This document shows, in pieces, positions 1 to 11,089 of a stretch of 39,780 bases of DNA (within the stretch, counting starts at the first letter, position 1; the number at the start of each line of letters is the position of its first letter). The translations under genes and the position numbers were made by a program. The notes beneath the pieces were generated by a model. The model saw nothing but the letters and a program-made list of their open reading frames with translations, searched no databases and was not told where the DNA came from. Source of the stretch: Clostridiales bacterium (GTDB lineage: Bacteria; Bacillota; Clostridia; Lachnospirales; Lachnospiraceae); NCBI GenBank assembly GCA_012523925.1, contig JAAYSQ010000092.1, positions 1 to 39,780 of the forward strand. The letters run 5' to 3'.

Positions 1-37
1 AAATTTTGATATATTCACATGAAGACATAAATTGTAT

Positions 38-104
38 AATGGTATTTTGATATACCATTGAAACGATCAATCATGTGGGTTACTACCTCTTTCCCACGTG
101 GATC
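38..104 (+). repeat. Two consecutive hairpins ahead of the permease genes
   Basis: The first hairpin pairs AATGGTAT (38-45) with ATACCATT (52-59). The second pairs CATGTGGG (72-79) with CCCACGTG (93-100), and GATC on each side (65-68 and 101-104) can extend it. Neither has a downstream U-run, so they look like RNA structure or operator sites rather than terminators. A TATAAT lies at 35-40, but no good -35 is visible at the right distance. Confidence 0.45.
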
Positions 105-110
105 AAATAG

Positions 111-140
111 GGGGTGTTGTTTAATGCAACGCCCCTTTTT
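111..140 (+). terminator. Rho-independent terminator before the malF-like gene
   Basis: GGGGTGTTG (111-119) pairs with CAACGCCCC (127-135) with one G-U pair, and five T follow. It ends transcription from a gene left of the window. That gene could be the missing sugar-binding protein of this transporter, in which case this would be a partial terminator that lowers permease expression relative to the binding protein; this is inference. Confidence 0.8.
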
Positions 141-219
141 ACTTAAAAGAAATTGCTCAGAACGATAGTTTTGCGAGCGAAATTCTATCTCATAGAGTAG
201 AAAGAAGGACGGGTGAACG

Positions 220-1542
220 ATGGGTATAAGATTAAAGGAGGATGGATCCTCCAGAAAGAAGCTGTTTATTACTTCTATATTATTTATGGGACTTGGGCAT
301 ATAATCTATCTGAAGCAATATGTAAAAGGATTACTTTATGCAGGTATTGAAATAGCCATGCTGGTCATGCTCCCCAATATTATACATAAACTAAACGATA
401 TGATTACCTTAGGTACGCCGAAACCAGATCTGCCGGTAAAACTAAGGGACCACTCCATTTTCATGCTGATTGATGGTGTTATGATGCTGGCACTGATTTT
501 TCTGTTTGTGGCTATTTATATCATTTCAGTACGGAGTGCTATGGCAGATTATAAAGAATTTTGTACAGAGAAAAGGTTGAAAACTAATCGAGAATCCTTG
601 TCAAGAATCTTAGGAAAGGCCTTTCCTGTATTTGGTCTTGCACCGACTGTTGGCTTGGTGGTTTTCTTTGTAGTTGTACCTCTTATATTTTCTGCCTGTG
701 TAGCATTTACCAATTATTCTTCACCTGAGCATATTCCACCAAATAATACTGTGGATTGGGTTGGAATGGACAATTTCGTTGCTATGTTTGGTGGTGATAG
801 TACATGGACAATGGCGCTTGGAAGAGTGGCACTTTGGACTCTTGTTTGGGCAGTTCTTGCAACCGCAACCTGCTACTTTGGTGGTATGATTATGGCGGTT
901 GTATTGATGGATAATAAATTAAAGGTTGCACCTATTTTCCGCGGTATATTTATCTTGCCCTATGCAGTTCCTTCCGTTGTGAGTATGCTTGTATGGCAGA
1001 ATCTATTGAATGGTTCCTTTGGTACTGTTAACCGTACCCTAATGCAACTTGGTCTTATAGAAAAAGCAATCCCTTGGTTAAGTAATGAGTGGTTGGCTAA
1101 GTTTACGACTGTCTTGATCAACTTGTGGGCGGGATTTCCATATTTTATGTTATTGGTTACTGGGACTATGACTGCCATATCTGCGGATCTATATGAAGCG
1201 GCTAAAATCGATGGTGCTGGCCGTTTCCAGATATTTAAGAAGATTACTCTTCCTTTAGTTCTATACCAGACGATGCCGCTAATTATCATGTCTTTTACAC
1301 ATAATATCAATAATTTTGGTGCGATATTCTTCCTAACCGGCGGAAGTCCTGTGGTATCCGATTCTACGATAACCAATGCTGGCGGAACCGATATCTTAGT
1401 TACATGGATTTATAAATTGACGGTTAACTTAATGAAATATAATTATGCATCGGTATTAGCAATTATGATTTTCCTAATACTTGCACCGTTTGCAATCTTT
1501 CAGTTCCGTCGAACCAAATCATATAAGGAGGGTGAATTATAA
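220..1542 (+). CDS. MalF-type sugar ABC transporter permease
   Basis: Integral membrane subunit of a carbohydrate ABC importer (binding-protein-dependent transport inner-membrane family). The 440 residues begin with a positively charged start and an extra N-terminal hydrophobic region (about residues 15-105) of the kind found in MalF/GanP proteins, followed by the core permease domain. The EAA loop is seen as EAAKIDGAGRFQIFKKI, about 50 residues from the last membrane segments; it docks the ATPase. An AAGGACGGG ribosome site precedes the ATG. The stop overlaps the next start by one base (TAATG), so the two permeases are translationally coupled. With GH35 and GH53 neighbours, galacto- or arabinogalacto-oligosaccharides are the likely cargo. 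Neither an ATPase nor a binding protein is in view; a shared MsmX-type ATPase is the usual solution in Firmicutes. Confidence 0.92.
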   Translation: MGIRLKEDGSSRKKLFITSILFMGLGHIIYLKQYVKGLLYAGIEIAMLVMLPNIIHKLNDMITLGTPKPDLPVKLRDHSIFMLIDGVMMLALIFLFVAIYIISVRSAMADYKEFCTEKRLKTNRESLSRILGKAFPVFGLAPTVGLVVFFVVVPLIFSACVAFTNYSSPEHIPPNNTVDWVGMDNFVAMFGGDSTWTMALGRVALWTLVWAVLATATCYFGGMIMAVVLMDNKLKVAPIFRGIFILPYAVPSVVSMLVWQNLLNGSFGTVNRTLMQLGLIEKAIPWLSNEWLAKFTTVLINLWAGFPYFMLLVTGTMTAISADLYEAAKIDGAGRFQIFKKITLPLVLYQTMPLIIMSFTHNINNFGAIFFLTGGSPVVSDSTITNAGGTDILVTWIYKLTVNLMKYNYASVLAIMIFLILAPFAIFQFRRTKSYKEGEL

Positions 1543-2381
1543 TGGGAAACAAATGGATAAGTCGAATCAATCTTACGGTTGTACTAATTATTCTTACGAT
1601 TATTTCCCTTGGTGTCCTGTATCCTCTGGTGTATGTAGTTAGTGCAGCATTCTCACCTGGGAACTCTATCGCATCCCTTAATGTGATACCTTTTGGAGAT
1701 GGATTTACACTTAAGCATTTTACTCATTTATTTACAAAAACTAATTATCTTATTTGGTTTAAGAATACATTAATTATTGCTACCAGTACATCGATATCAA
1801 CTATATTTGTAGCTTCCTTAGGAGCTTATGTATTTTCAAGATTTCATTTTACTATGAAGAAGAGTATGATGCTAACGATGTTAATACTACAGATTTTCCC
1901 ATCCTTTGTTGGTATGATTGCAATCTATGTAATCCTTCTTCGTATCGGTGGATTGGATACTCTGTGGGGACTAGTTCTAGTGTATTTGGCTGGCAATATT
2001 CCATACAATACTTGGATGGTTAAAAGTTATATAGATACGATATCAAAAAGTTTGGATGAGTCAGCAAGAATCGATGGTGCCAACCATCTTACAATCTTTT
2101 GGAAAATAATTATGCCGATAGCACGGCCCATTATTACATTCCTCGGAATCACCAGTTTTACCGCGCCTTGGATGGACTTTATCTTTCCAAAGATGATCCT
2201 CCGTTCTGCGGATAAGCAGACCTTAGCACTTGGGCTATTTAGTTTTGTAACTGATAAGAAAAATGAATTCACAGTGTTTGCCGCTGGCGCATTACTAGTT
2301 GCAATTCCGTTTATAATTTTCTTTATTATAACGCAGAAAACAATGGTCACCTCCTTTGGCGGTGCAGCAGTAAAAGAATAG
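1542..2381 (+). CDS. MalG-type sugar ABC transporter permease
   Basis: Second membrane subunit of the same importer, 279 residues, the usual MalG/GanQ length. About six hydrophobic segments are visible, the first at residues 12-36. The EAA loop reads ESARIDGANHLTIFWKIIMP, and the C-terminus (TSFGGAAVKE) is typical of the MalG family. Its ATG overlaps the stop of the preceding permease and an AAGGAGGGTG ribosome site lies within that gene. A GH35 gene follows after 21 bases, so uptake and intracellular hydrolysis are probably co-expressed. The specific sugar is inferred from neighbours, not from the permease sequence. Confidence 0.92.
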   Translation: MGNKWISRINLTVVLIILTIISLGVLYPLVYVVSAAFSPGNSIASLNVIPFGDGFTLKHFTHLFTKTNYLIWFKNTLIIATSTSISTIFVASLGAYVFSRFHFTMKKSMMLTMLILQIFPSFVGMIAIYVILLRIGGLDTLWGLVLVYLAGNIPYNTWMVKSYIDTISKSLDESARIDGANHLTIFWKIIMPIARPIITFLGITSFTAPWMDFIFPKMILRSADKQTLALGLFSFVTDKKNEFTVFAAGALLVAIPFIIFFIITQKTMVTSFGGAAVKE

Positions 2382-2402
2382 ACGAAGGAGATACAAGCAG
2401 CA

Positions 2403-4469
2403 ATGAGAACTGAATTTGATTTTAACGAAAGATATTTAACTAAAGATAAGAAACCATGGTTTCCGATTATGGGAGAGATGCATTATACTAGATTTCCGAA
2501 AAGGGATTGGAAGGAATCTTTGTATAAAATGAAGGCTGGTGGCGTTAATGTGGCTTCCACCTATGTAATCTGGATACATCATGAGGAAATTGAAAATGAG
2601 TTTGATTTTAGCAGTAATCGTGATTTACGTGCATTTGTAAAACTTTGTGGGGAATGCGGATTATATATGTTTCTCCGGATTGGTCCATGGATCCATGGTG
2701 AAGTGAGAAATGGCGGATTTCCTGATTGGTTAATGAAGAAAGGTTATGAGCTTAGATCTAATGATCCTGGTTATCTAGCAGAAGTGAGAAAGTTTTATCA
2801 AAAGATTTATCAGCAGGTGGAAGGGCTCCTATATAAAGACGGAGGTCCGATTATTGGAGTTCAGATTGAAAATGAATTGGGTCATTGCGGAGGCGCCTAT
2901 GGTGAAGAAGGAGAAGCTCATATGCGTACCCTTTACCAAATGGCAAAGGATGTAGGATTTGAGGTACCCTATTATACAGCCACTGGATGGGGTGGTGCTG
3001 TTACTGGTGGACTTTTACCAGTAATGGGAGGTTATGCAGAGGCACCTTGGGATCAGAGGTTGACGGAAATTGAGCCCAGTGGTAACTATGTCTTTACCTA
3101 TGAAAGAAATGATCATAATATCGGAAGTGATTTTGGTCTAGGCGTTGGTGTTACTTTTGATTACAATAAGTTCCCATATCTGACAGCGGAACTGGGTGGC
3201 GGAATGCAAGTTACCCATCACCGTAGGCCAGTGGCAGAAGCTGAGGATATAGGAGCCATGTCTTTGGTGAAACTGGGAAGCGGTGTCAATCTTCTTGGGT
3301 ATTATATGTACCATGGAGGAACAAACCCGAAGGGCAAATTAACTACTCTTCAGGAATCAAGGGAGACTGGGTATCTTAATGATGTTCCTGAGTTGAGTTA
3401 TGATTTCCGAGCGCCGATTCGGGAGTATGGTCAAATCTCAGAGACTTATAAGGAAATAAAGTTATTTGCCATGTTTGCTAAGGATTTTGGTTTAGAACTC
3501 TGCGATATGCCTGCCTATATACCGGAAGATAATCCTCTTGATCCAATGAATTTTACTGACCTTAGATATTCTGTCAGACATAATGGTAAGCAGGGATATA
3601 TATTTGTTAATAATTATGTTAGAAGGTATGCAATGGCAGAGCATGCTAAGGCACACCTATCTGTTCAACTTCCCAACGAAGAGATATCATTTCCAGAGAT
3701 CACCGTCAAAGATAAGGACTATTACTTCTTTCCATTTAATATGAAGCTTGGCAATGCGGTTTTGAAAACGGCACTGGCCTCTCCATTGTGTATACTTAAG
3801 AATGTAACAGATACATATGTGTTCTATAGTGATTTTGATCCTCAGTACGAGATCCTGGGAGATCTAGGTGATGTTAAAATCATTACCATAAGTCGTGAGG
3901 AGGCGAAAAATGCTTGGAAGGTTTACCTGGGACGTGAACATTTGATTATCAGTAATTCTAATATTATTCAAACGGACCAAGGGCTCACAGTAATAGGTAG
4001 AAGTGAGCCTCGACTGAAAGTCTATCCGGATTTTGATAAAGTTCCGCAAGGTTGGACGAAGGCGGGAAAAGAAGGAGAGTTTGTAATATATGAGCAGAAT
4101 ATAGATCTGGATCTGGCAGAAGTGGATGTGAAACTCATTGATGAAACTCAGGAGAAAAAAGTATACGAATTGGAGATAAAATCACGAGAAATAGCTATAG
4201 ATTACTTCCTTCAGGTAACTTATCAAGGGGATCAAGCTAAACTTTATCTAGAAGACGAGATGATTGCGGATCATTTCTTTACTGGTAAGGATTGGGAGAT
4301 AAGCTTAGAACGTTTTGATTTTCCAAAGAAATTAAGATTGGAAATTTATCCTCTATATGAGGATGCAAAGATTTTCCTAGAGAAATGGCCGGTGATGACT
4401 AAGGGAGTCGCATGTGAATTAACAAAAGTTGTTACTGAAACGGAATATAAAACTATAATTACATTTTAA
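2403..4469 (+). CDS. GH35 family beta-galactosidase
   Basis: Retaining beta-galactosidase of clan GH-A, probably cytoplasmic because no signal peptide is present. The N-terminal half is the GH35 barrel. GEMHYTRFP (24-32) is the family's opening motif, GGPIIGVQIENELG (147-160) carries the acid/base Glu158, and TAELGGG (261-267) carries the nucleophile candidate Glu263. The C-terminal part (about 380-688) is beta-rich and probably holds the accessory jelly-roll domains. A GAAGGAG site sits ten bases before the ATG, and the gene follows the permeases by 21 bases, ending at a strong terminator. It probably releases terminal galactose from imported galacto-oligosaccharides. Activity on other beta-linked galactosides cannot be excluded. 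Confidence 0.88.
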   Translation: MRTEFDFNERYLTKDKKPWFPIMGEMHYTRFPKRDWKESLYKMKAGGVNVASTYVIWIHHEEIENEFDFSSNRDLRAFVKLCGECGLYMFLRIGPWIHGEVRNGGFPDWLMKKGYELRSNDPGYLAEVRKFYQKIYQQVEGLLYKDGGPIIGVQIENELGHCGGAYGEEGEAHMRTLYQMAKDVGFEVPYYTATGWGGAVTGGLLPVMGGYAEAPWDQRLTEIEPSGNYVFTYERNDHNIGSDFGLGVGVTFDYNKFPYLTAELGGGMQVTHHRRPVAEAEDIGAMSLVKLGSGVNLLGYYMYHGGTNPKGKLTTLQESRETGYLNDVPELSYDFRAPIREYGQISETYKEIKLFAMFAKDFGLELCDMPAYIPEDNPLDPMNFTDLRYSVRHNGKQGYIFVNNYVRRYAMAEHAKAHLSVQLPNEEISFPEITVKDKDYYFFPFNMKLGNAVLKTALASPLCILKNVTDTYVFYSDFDPQYEILGDLGDVKIITISREEAKNAWKVYLGREHLIISNSNIIQTDQGLTVIGRSEPRLKVYPDFDKVPQGWTKAGKEGEFVIYEQNIDLDLAEVDVKLIDETQEKKVYELEIKSREIAIDYFLQVTYQGDQAKLYLEDEMIADHFFTGKDWEISLERFDFPKKLRLEIYPLYEDAKIFLEKWPVMTKGVACELTKVVTETEYKTIITF

Positions 4470-4472
4470 AAG

Positions 4473-4526
4473 AAAAAGCATGAATGAATTACAACTAGTT
4501 GTGATATATCATTCATGCTTTTTTTA
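4473..4526 (+). terminator. Strong terminator after the permease-GH35 unit
   Basis: AAAAAGCATGAATGA (4473-4487) pairs with TCATTCATGCTTTTT (4509-4523) over about 15 bp. The loop holds a second short palindrome, CAACTAGTTG (4492-4501). A T-run follows. The A-rich left arm means it could also act on the other strand. Confidence 0.9.
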
Positions 4527-4633
4527 TTGAAGGGCTTTTATATAAAAATGTATTTGTATTAGGTGATTGCAAAAACTTATATCAAATCATATTTAATTAT
4601 AGTTTTGTAATCATGAAATACTGAAATGGTTAG

Positions 4634-6646
<2,013 letters not shown>

Positions 6647-6728
6647 GAATTTTGGTATTTAAGTATCCTCTTAAAATCAAAATGATTCATTTTTTAAATA
6701 AAGGGAGATATTCATTAAATTTCTGGAA

Positions 6729-6811
6729 TTAGTTTAATTAATTTACTAAAGGTATTGTATTATTTAAAAAAAGTGATTATAATATAGTTAAGAAGATGAA
6801 TTAACTAAACT
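6729..6811. promoter_or_regulatory. Candidate operator pair flanking the xylA promoter
   Basis: AGTTTAATTAATT (6731-6743) lies just upstream of the -35 box. Its inverted copy AATTAACTAAACT (6799-6811), matching at 12 of 13 positions, lies just downstream of the -10. The left site also reads TTAGT-N11-ACTAA, resembling the TTAGTTTG...CAAACTAA operators of ROK-family XylR repressors. Placement on both sides of a promoter suggests repression by occlusion or looping. No xylR gene is in the window, so the regulator is unproven. Confidence 0.4.
6755..6783 (+). promoter_or_regulatory. Promoter of xylA
   Basis: A -35 TTGTAT (6755-6760), a 17-bp spacer and a perfect -10 TATAAT (6778-6783) point to a vegetative sigma-A promoter. 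It leaves a leader of about 120 bases that contains a GTGAAAG/CTTTCAC stem (6830-6836 with 6851-6857). Confidence 0.7.
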
Positions 6812-6913
6812 ATCTTCCAATATCAGGTAGTGAAAGAAGTGAAGGAAGATCTTTCACAGAGCCGTGATATCAATAGAAAGTGAATTATTATTATATTTTA
6901 AGGAGGAATACGA

Positions 6914-8230
6914 ATGTCATATTTTAGAGTTGGTAAAATTCAATATGAAGGACCACAAAGTAAAAATCCTCTTTCATTTAAGTATTACAACCCAGACGAA
7001 GTAGTTATGGGTAAGACAATGAAAGAGCAGCTTCGTTTCGCTATGTCTTATTGGCATACATTTACATACATGGGAACGGACCCATTCGGTGGCACAACCA
7101 TGTTACGTGAATGGGATAAGACTGATGATGCAATGGAGAAAGCTAAGGAAAGAGTTCGTGCTGCTTTTGAATTTATGGAAAAAATGCAGATTCCTTTCTT
7201 CTGCTTCCATGATGTGGACGTTGCTCCTAGAGGAGAAACTTTAGAAGAGACAAACCGCAATTTAGATGAAATTGTTGAAGTTATTAAAGAAGAAATGGCA
7301 CGTACTGGAATCAAATGTCTATGGGGTACAACTAACGCTTTCGGTGACGAAAAATTCGTTCATGGTGCGAGCACCTCTTGCAATGCTTCCGTATTTGCTT
7401 ATACTGCAGCACAGGTTAAGAAAGCTATGGATATTACAAAGGAATTAGGCGGTGTTAACTATGTATTCTGGGGCGGACGCGAAGGTTATGAGACTTTACT
7501 GAATACAAAGACCGATTTAGAGCTTGATAACTTTGCAAGATTGCTTCAAATGGCAGTGGACTATGCTAAAGAAATTGGTTTCACTGGACAGTTATTAATT
7601 GAGCCTAAGCCAAAGGAGCCTACAAAGCATCAATATGACTTCGATACCGCTACGGTTCTTGCATTCTTAAGAAAATATAATTTACAAGACCATTTCAAGA
7701 TGAATATTGAAGCAAACCATGCAACTCTTGCAATGCATACCTTCCAGCATGAGTTAAATATGAGTAGAATCAATGGCGTTCTTGGTAGTGTGGATGCAAA
7801 CATGGGTGATCCATTGCTTGGATGGGATACAGATCAATTCCCTACCAACTTATATGATACAACCCTTGCTATGTATGAAATCCTTCTTGATGGTGGATTT
7901 ACGAAGGGTGGCTTGAACTTTGATGCTAAGGTTCGTCGTGCTTCCTTCGAAGATGAGGATTTATTCTATTCCTACATCGCAGGTATGGATGCTTTCGCGA
8001 AAGGCTTAAAGGTTGCTGCCAAACTTCTTGAAGATAAAGTGTTTGAGAACTTCAAGGATGAGCGTTATGCAAGCTACAATGAAGGCATTGGTAAAGATAT
8101 CGTTGAAGGTAAAGTAGGCTTTAAGGAATTAGAAGAGTATGCATTAAAGAATGGTGTAACTCCTAACAAATCCGGAAGACAGGAAATGCTTGAGAGTATC
8201 TTAAACCAATACATTCTTGAAACAAAATAA
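6914..8230 (+). CDS. xylA: Xylose isomerase
   Basis: Converts D-xylose to D-xylulose in the cytoplasm with divalent metals. It is 438 residues, matching the long class II enzymes. Visible signatures are FHDVD (98-102, catalytic His99 and Asp102), [30 protein letters not shown] (metal ligand Glu230 and catalytic Lys232), Glu266 in NIEANHA, and [10 protein letters not shown] plus GWDTDQ with further metal ligands. AAGGAGG precedes the ATG by six bases. It has its own promoter and terminator, and no xylulokinase follows, so xylB must lie elsewhere. Around residues 45-62 ([14 protein letters not shown]) it differs from the commoner WWHTLCAGGADPFG version, so it may be a divergent paralog-type branch; the core catalytic residues are intact. 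Confidence 0.96.
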   Translation: MSYFRVGKIQYEGPQSKNPLSFKYYNPDEVVMGKTMKEQLRFAMSYWHTFTYMGTDPFGGTTMLREWDKTDDAMEKAKERVRAAFEFMEKMQIPFFCFHDVDVAPRGETLEETNRNLDEIVEVIKEEMARTGIKCLWGTTNAFGDEKFVHGASTSCNASVFAYTAAQVKKAMDITKELGGVNYVFWGGREGYETLLNTKTDLELDNFARLLQMAVDYAKEIGFTGQLLIEPKPKEPTKHQYDFDTATVLAFLRKYNLQDHFKMNIEANHATLAMHTFQHELNMSRINGVLGSVDANMGDPLLGWDTDQFPTNLYDTTLAMYEILLDGGFTKGGLNFDAKVRRASFEDEDLFYSYIAGMDAFAKGLKVAAKLLEDKVFENFKDERYASYNEGIGKDIVEGKVGFKELEEYALKNGVTPNKSGRQEMLESILNQYILETK

Positions 8231-8284
8231 TTCTTTGCTAATACAATAACTTGAATTAATAAGGCAAATATATTTATATTATAG

Positions 8285-8319
8285 AAAAGATGAATCGGCT
8301 TGCTGATTCATCTTTTTTT
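8285..8319 (+). terminator. Terminator of xylA
   Basis: AAAAGATGAATC (8285-8296) pairs with GATTCATCTTTT (8305-8316) around an eight-base loop, followed by more T. Confidence 0.9.
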
Positions 8320-8498
8320 CACTCTATTTCTCATAAAATAGACTATATACCATTAAGATTTTCTGATTTACAATTCATCCAACTTGTCGTATCCAGTTTG
8401 TTTACATTTGATATAGTTAGCAATAAGACAATTGGAAAAAGTGGAAATATAAAAGTTAAAAATATTCTTGCTTTTATCTGCTATTAGAAAAAATTTTC

Positions 8499-8527
8499 TT
8501 GTTTATTTAGTTAAAATATGGTATACA
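8499..8527 (+). promoter_or_regulatory. Candidate promoter of the rubredoxin gene
   Basis: TTGTTT (8499-8504), 17 bp, TATACA (8522-8527). Both boxes are near consensus, and the site lies 46 bases before the start codon, between two independent terminators. Confidence 0.5.
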
Positions 8528-8573
8528 TAGTTATGTAGCAACGTGTATAAAATATTAGCATGGAGGTTGTTAT

Positions 8574-8735
8574 ATGAGAAAATTTGAATGTTTGGTATGC
8601 GGATATATCTATGATGAAGAATTAGGCGATCCGGATAACGGAGTAGCTGCAGGAACCAAATGGGAAGATGTACCTGAAGATTGGGTATGCCCATTATGCG
8701 GTGTTGGTAAAGATGAATTCGAAGAAGTGAAATAA
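8574..8735 (+). CDS. Rubredoxin
   Basis: Small one-iron electron carrier of 53 residues, the usual rubredoxin length. Two CxxC knuckles are complete: CLVC at residues 6-9 (followed by [14 protein letters not shown]) and CPLC at 39-42. Together they hold a mononuclear Fe(Cys)4 centre, and the conserved W30 and the DWVCP motif are present. GGAGGTTG precedes the ATG by a few bases. In anaerobes such proteins feed electrons to rubrerythrin or flavodiiron proteins for oxygen and peroxide defence. The gene is monocistronic, between its own promoter and a strong terminator, immediately before a cysteine desulfurase gene. Confidence 0.96.
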   Translation: MRKFECLVCGYIYDEELGDPDNGVAAGTKWEDVPEDWVCPLCGVGKDEFEEVK

Positions 8736-8743
8736 TGTAATCT

Positions 8744-8793
8744 AAACTGTCTTGTAATAACTCATTCGATATGAGATATGCAAGACAGTTTTT
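8744..8793 (+). terminator. Terminator of the rubredoxin gene
   Basis: AAACTGTCTTG (8744-8754) pairs with CAAGACAGTTT (8781-8791), followed by T. The loop contains a smaller hairpin, CTCAT (8761-8765) with ATGAG (8771-8775). Confidence 0.9.
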
Positions 8794-8852
8794 CTGTTAT
8801 TATAGTCAATAAATTTGCCGTATTTCTTTAGATTTCAAGTATACATACTCCA

Positions 8853-8881
8853 TTGACATACTAGGAATTAGTTATTATAAT
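8853..8881 (+). promoter_or_regulatory. Consensus promoter of the cysteine desulfurase gene
   Basis: TTGACA (8853-8858), exactly 17 bp, TATAAT (8876-8881): a perfect sigma-A match. It implies a leader of roughly 45 bases and constitutive, strong expression unless a repressor binds. No IscR-like site is obvious. Confidence 0.8.
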
Positions 8882-8934
8882 AAAATTCGATTGTTTTTAT
8901 GTTGGCAGTTGGAATAAATTCTTGAGGTGATAAA

Positions 8935-10062
8935 TTGTTTTATTTTGATTATGCAGCGAATACTCCAGTAGATCCTGCAGTTATAGAATGTTTTAGCGAA
9001 GAATGTACTCGTCATATAGCAAATCCGAATTCTTCCCATTTCCTAGGTAGAGAAGCGAAAGGGAGAATGGAGCAGATAACAAAACAAATCGCTGGGATGC
9101 TAGAAGTAAATATGAATGAAATTATCTATACCTCTGGTGCCAGCGAAGCAAATAATCTAGCAATCAAAGGTCTTGCTCATGCGCAAAGACAGCTTGGTAA
9201 ACATATCATTTCAACCAGCTTGGAACATTCCTCAGTCAGTGGAGCTTTAACCTTCTTGCAGTCCCAAGGTTATGAAATAGATCTGTTGGATGTTACCAGT
9301 GAAGGAATTATTGATATCCAACATCTACAAGAACTTCTACGAAAGGATACTATACTCGTATCCATTTGCTATGTTGATAGTGAACTTGGCGTTCAGCAGC
9401 CGATCGAAGAAATTGGTAAATTACTTAAAGAATATCCGAATTGCTATTTCCATACAGATGCAACACAGGCTATGGGAAAAATACCAGTTCATTTTGATAC
9501 AGTGGATATGATGACCTTTGCACCCCATAAATTTTATGGATTGAATAGTTGTGGCGTGCTTGTGAAGCGAGAACATGTGATTCTGGAGCCATTGATTCAT
9601 GGTGGTGCCAGTACAACAATGTATCGTAGCGGAACGCCTGATATTGCCCATGCAGCTTCGATAGAAAAGGCTTTGGAAATTGCTCTTAGGGAAATGGAGT
9701 CGCGATATGCCTATGTGGATCGTCTTAAGGGAGACGTGATAAAGACACTTTCGACCTATTCCAAGGTAAGAATTAATAGTACCAAGAAAAGCATTCCTCA
9801 TATTATTAATCTTAGCGTACAAGGTGTAAAAGCACCGATATTTGTGAAGGCCTTAGAAGAGGAAGGAATCTGCGTTTCCATTAAATCGGCTTGTTCCGTT
9901 GCCAATACACCATCAAGGCCTGTATATGCAGTTACTAGGGATCGTAAGAATGCCATGTCTTCATGGAGAATTAGCTTAAGCCATTTAACAAGGCAAGAGG
10001 AATTGGAGCATTTTAAGGAAGCTTTCGATAAATGCTACAATAAGTTAACGTTTGGCCCTTGA
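8935..10062 (+). CDS. Cysteine desulfurase (NifS/IscS family)
   Basis: PLP enzyme that takes sulfur from cysteine as an enzyme persulfide for Fe-S clusters or tRNA thiolation. It is 375 residues. DYAANTPVDP opens the fold, His98 (SLEH) and Asp175 (HTDATQ) contact PLP, Lys199 in FAPHKFYG is the Schiff-base lysine, and Cys320 in KSACSV is the sulfur-carrying cysteine. The start is a TTG preceded by GAGGTGA; the N-terminal sequence matches the family from this codon. The motif YVDSELGVQQPI replaces the usual HVNNEIGTIQPI, so it is a divergent NifS-like branch. A TtcA-like thiolase and TcdA follow, suggesting it supplies sulfur for tRNA modification. No IscU-like scaffold is adjacent. Confidence 0.92.
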   Translation: MFYFDYAANTPVDPAVIECFSEECTRHIANPNSSHFLGREAKGRMEQITKQIAGMLEVNMNEIIYTSGASEANNLAIKGLAHAQRQLGKHIISTSLEHSSVSGALTFLQSQGYEIDLLDVTSEGIIDIQHLQELLRKDTILVSICYVDSELGVQQPIEEIGKLLKEYPNCYFHTDATQAMGKIPVHFDTVDMMTFAPHKFYGLNSCGVLVKREHVILEPLIHGGASTTMYRSGTPDIAHAASIEKALEIALREMESRYAYVDRLKGDVIKTLSTYSKVRINSTKKSIPHIINLSVQGVKAPIFVKALEEEGICVSIKSACSVANTPSRPVYAVTRDRKNAMSSWRISLSHLTRQEELEHFKEAFDKCYNKLTFGP

Positions 10063-10092
10063 TTTACTCTCACTAGAAATCATTGGCTGTGC

Positions 10093-10106
10093 AATTGATA
10101 TCAATT
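10093..10106. repeat. Perfect 14-bp palindrome AATTGATATCAATT
   Basis: The site lies in the 178-base gap between the cysteine desulfurase and TtcA-like genes. It is too short in G/C for a terminator and no T-run follows. It could be an operator for the downstream genes; nothing else supports this. Confidence 0.35.
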
Positions 10107-10240
10107 TTGCAAGTGCTAAACTATAACTGAAATGATAATGAAATTATAAATTATTTATGATACTATAAATGATTGTGTAATATAGGATGATAGTGAAAAG
10201 AGATATACGCAATATACTGAATAGAAAGTGGTAATGATAG

Positions 10241-11089
10241 ATGGAAAGATATCAAGAAATAGAAAGAAGTATTATAAAAAAATACCGCAAACCTATATGG
10301 AAGCGGTTTATTAAAGGAGTTAATGAATATAAATTAATTCAGGAGGGGGACAAGATTGCTGTATGCATCTCCGGAGGTAAGGATTCTATGCTTTTGGCAA
10401 AGCTTATCCAGGAAGTACAGCGCCACGGAGTGGTTAATTTTGATGCAGAATATCTTGTAATGGATCCTGGCTATAATCAGATTAACCGTCAGGTAGTTGA
10501 GAATAATGCAAAACTGTTAAATATACCAATAACCATATTTGAAACGAATATTTATGATTCAGTAGCTGAAGTTGATTCCTCCCCTTGTTATCTCTGTGCC
10601 AGAATGCGTAGGGGCTATCTCTATAAGGAAGCCCAGAAATTAGGCTGTAATAAAATTGCTCTTGGTCATCACTTCGACGACGTGATTGAAACCATCTTAT
10701 TAGGTATGTTATACGGTGGACAGGTACAAACAATGATGCCCAAACTTCATAGTACGAATCATCCGGGCATGGAATTGATACGACCAATGTATCTAGTTAG
10801 AGAAGCTGATATTATTGCATGGAGCCGTTATAATGATCTGCAATTTATCCAATGTGCCTGCAGATTAACGGAGAACTGTTCCCTTTGCGATAATGGTGGA
10901 GGCGGTTCAAAGCGTCAAGAGATTAAGGCTTTGCTTAAAAGATTGCGGAAAGACAGTCCATATATAGATACGAACATATATAATAGTGTGCAGAACGTTA
11001 ACTTAAATACCATTATCGGTTACCATGACGATAAAAAGAAATATCATTTCCTTGATGATTATGACACAAAGGGAGGACAAGGATGTTAA
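10241..11089 (+). CDS. TtcA-family tRNA 2-thiocytidine synthase-like PP-loop ATPase
   Basis: Member of the TtcA/TtuA ATPase group that adenylates a tRNA base before sulfur insertion. The PP-loop SGGKDS is at residues 44-49. Cys116 and Cys119 (PCYLC) and cysteines near the C-terminal third (Cys205, Cys207, Cys213, Cys216) can supply the Fe-S ligands that TtcA requires; the last cluster, CACRLTENCSLC, is richer in Cys than the single ligand I expect for classic TtcA. GHHFDD (142-147) is the conserved His-Asp motif of the fold. It follows a cysteine desulfurase and overlaps tcdA by seven bases, so the latter two are coupled. Position-32 thiocytidine is the expected product, but the exact target cannot be read from sequence. 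Confidence 0.85.
   Translation: MERYQEIERSIIKKYRKPIWKRFIKGVNEYKLIQEGDKIAVCISGGKDSMLLAKLIQEVQRHGVVNFDAEYLVMDPGYNQINRQVVENNAKLLNIPITIFETNIYDSVAEVDSSPCYLCARMRRGYLYKEAQKLGCNKIALGHHFDDVIETILLGMLYGGQVQTMMPKLHSTNHPGMELIRPMYLVREADIIAWSRYNDLQFIQCACRLTENCSLCDNGGGGSKRQEIKALLKRLRKDSPYIDTNIYNSVQNVNLNTIIGYHDDKKKYHFLDDYDTKGGQGC

Larger units (their letters stand above)
8231..8573. other. Gene-free stretch between xylA and the rubredoxin gene
   Basis: These 343 bases hold the xylA terminator near the left end and the rubredoxin promoter near the right end. An open frame from 8290 to 8487 starts inside the terminator stem, has no ribosome site and resembles nothing I recognise. I see no other gene or RNA between 8320 and 8498. 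Confidence 0.6.

Noticed and set aside
1-110. CcpA catabolite-repression site around TTGAAACGATCAA (57-69)
   Set aside because: It misses one spacer base of the cre consensus and its position relative to a promoter is unknown.
8290-8487. 65-codon frame after xylA
   Set aside because: It begins inside the xylA terminator, lacks a ribosome site and shows no recognisable domain.
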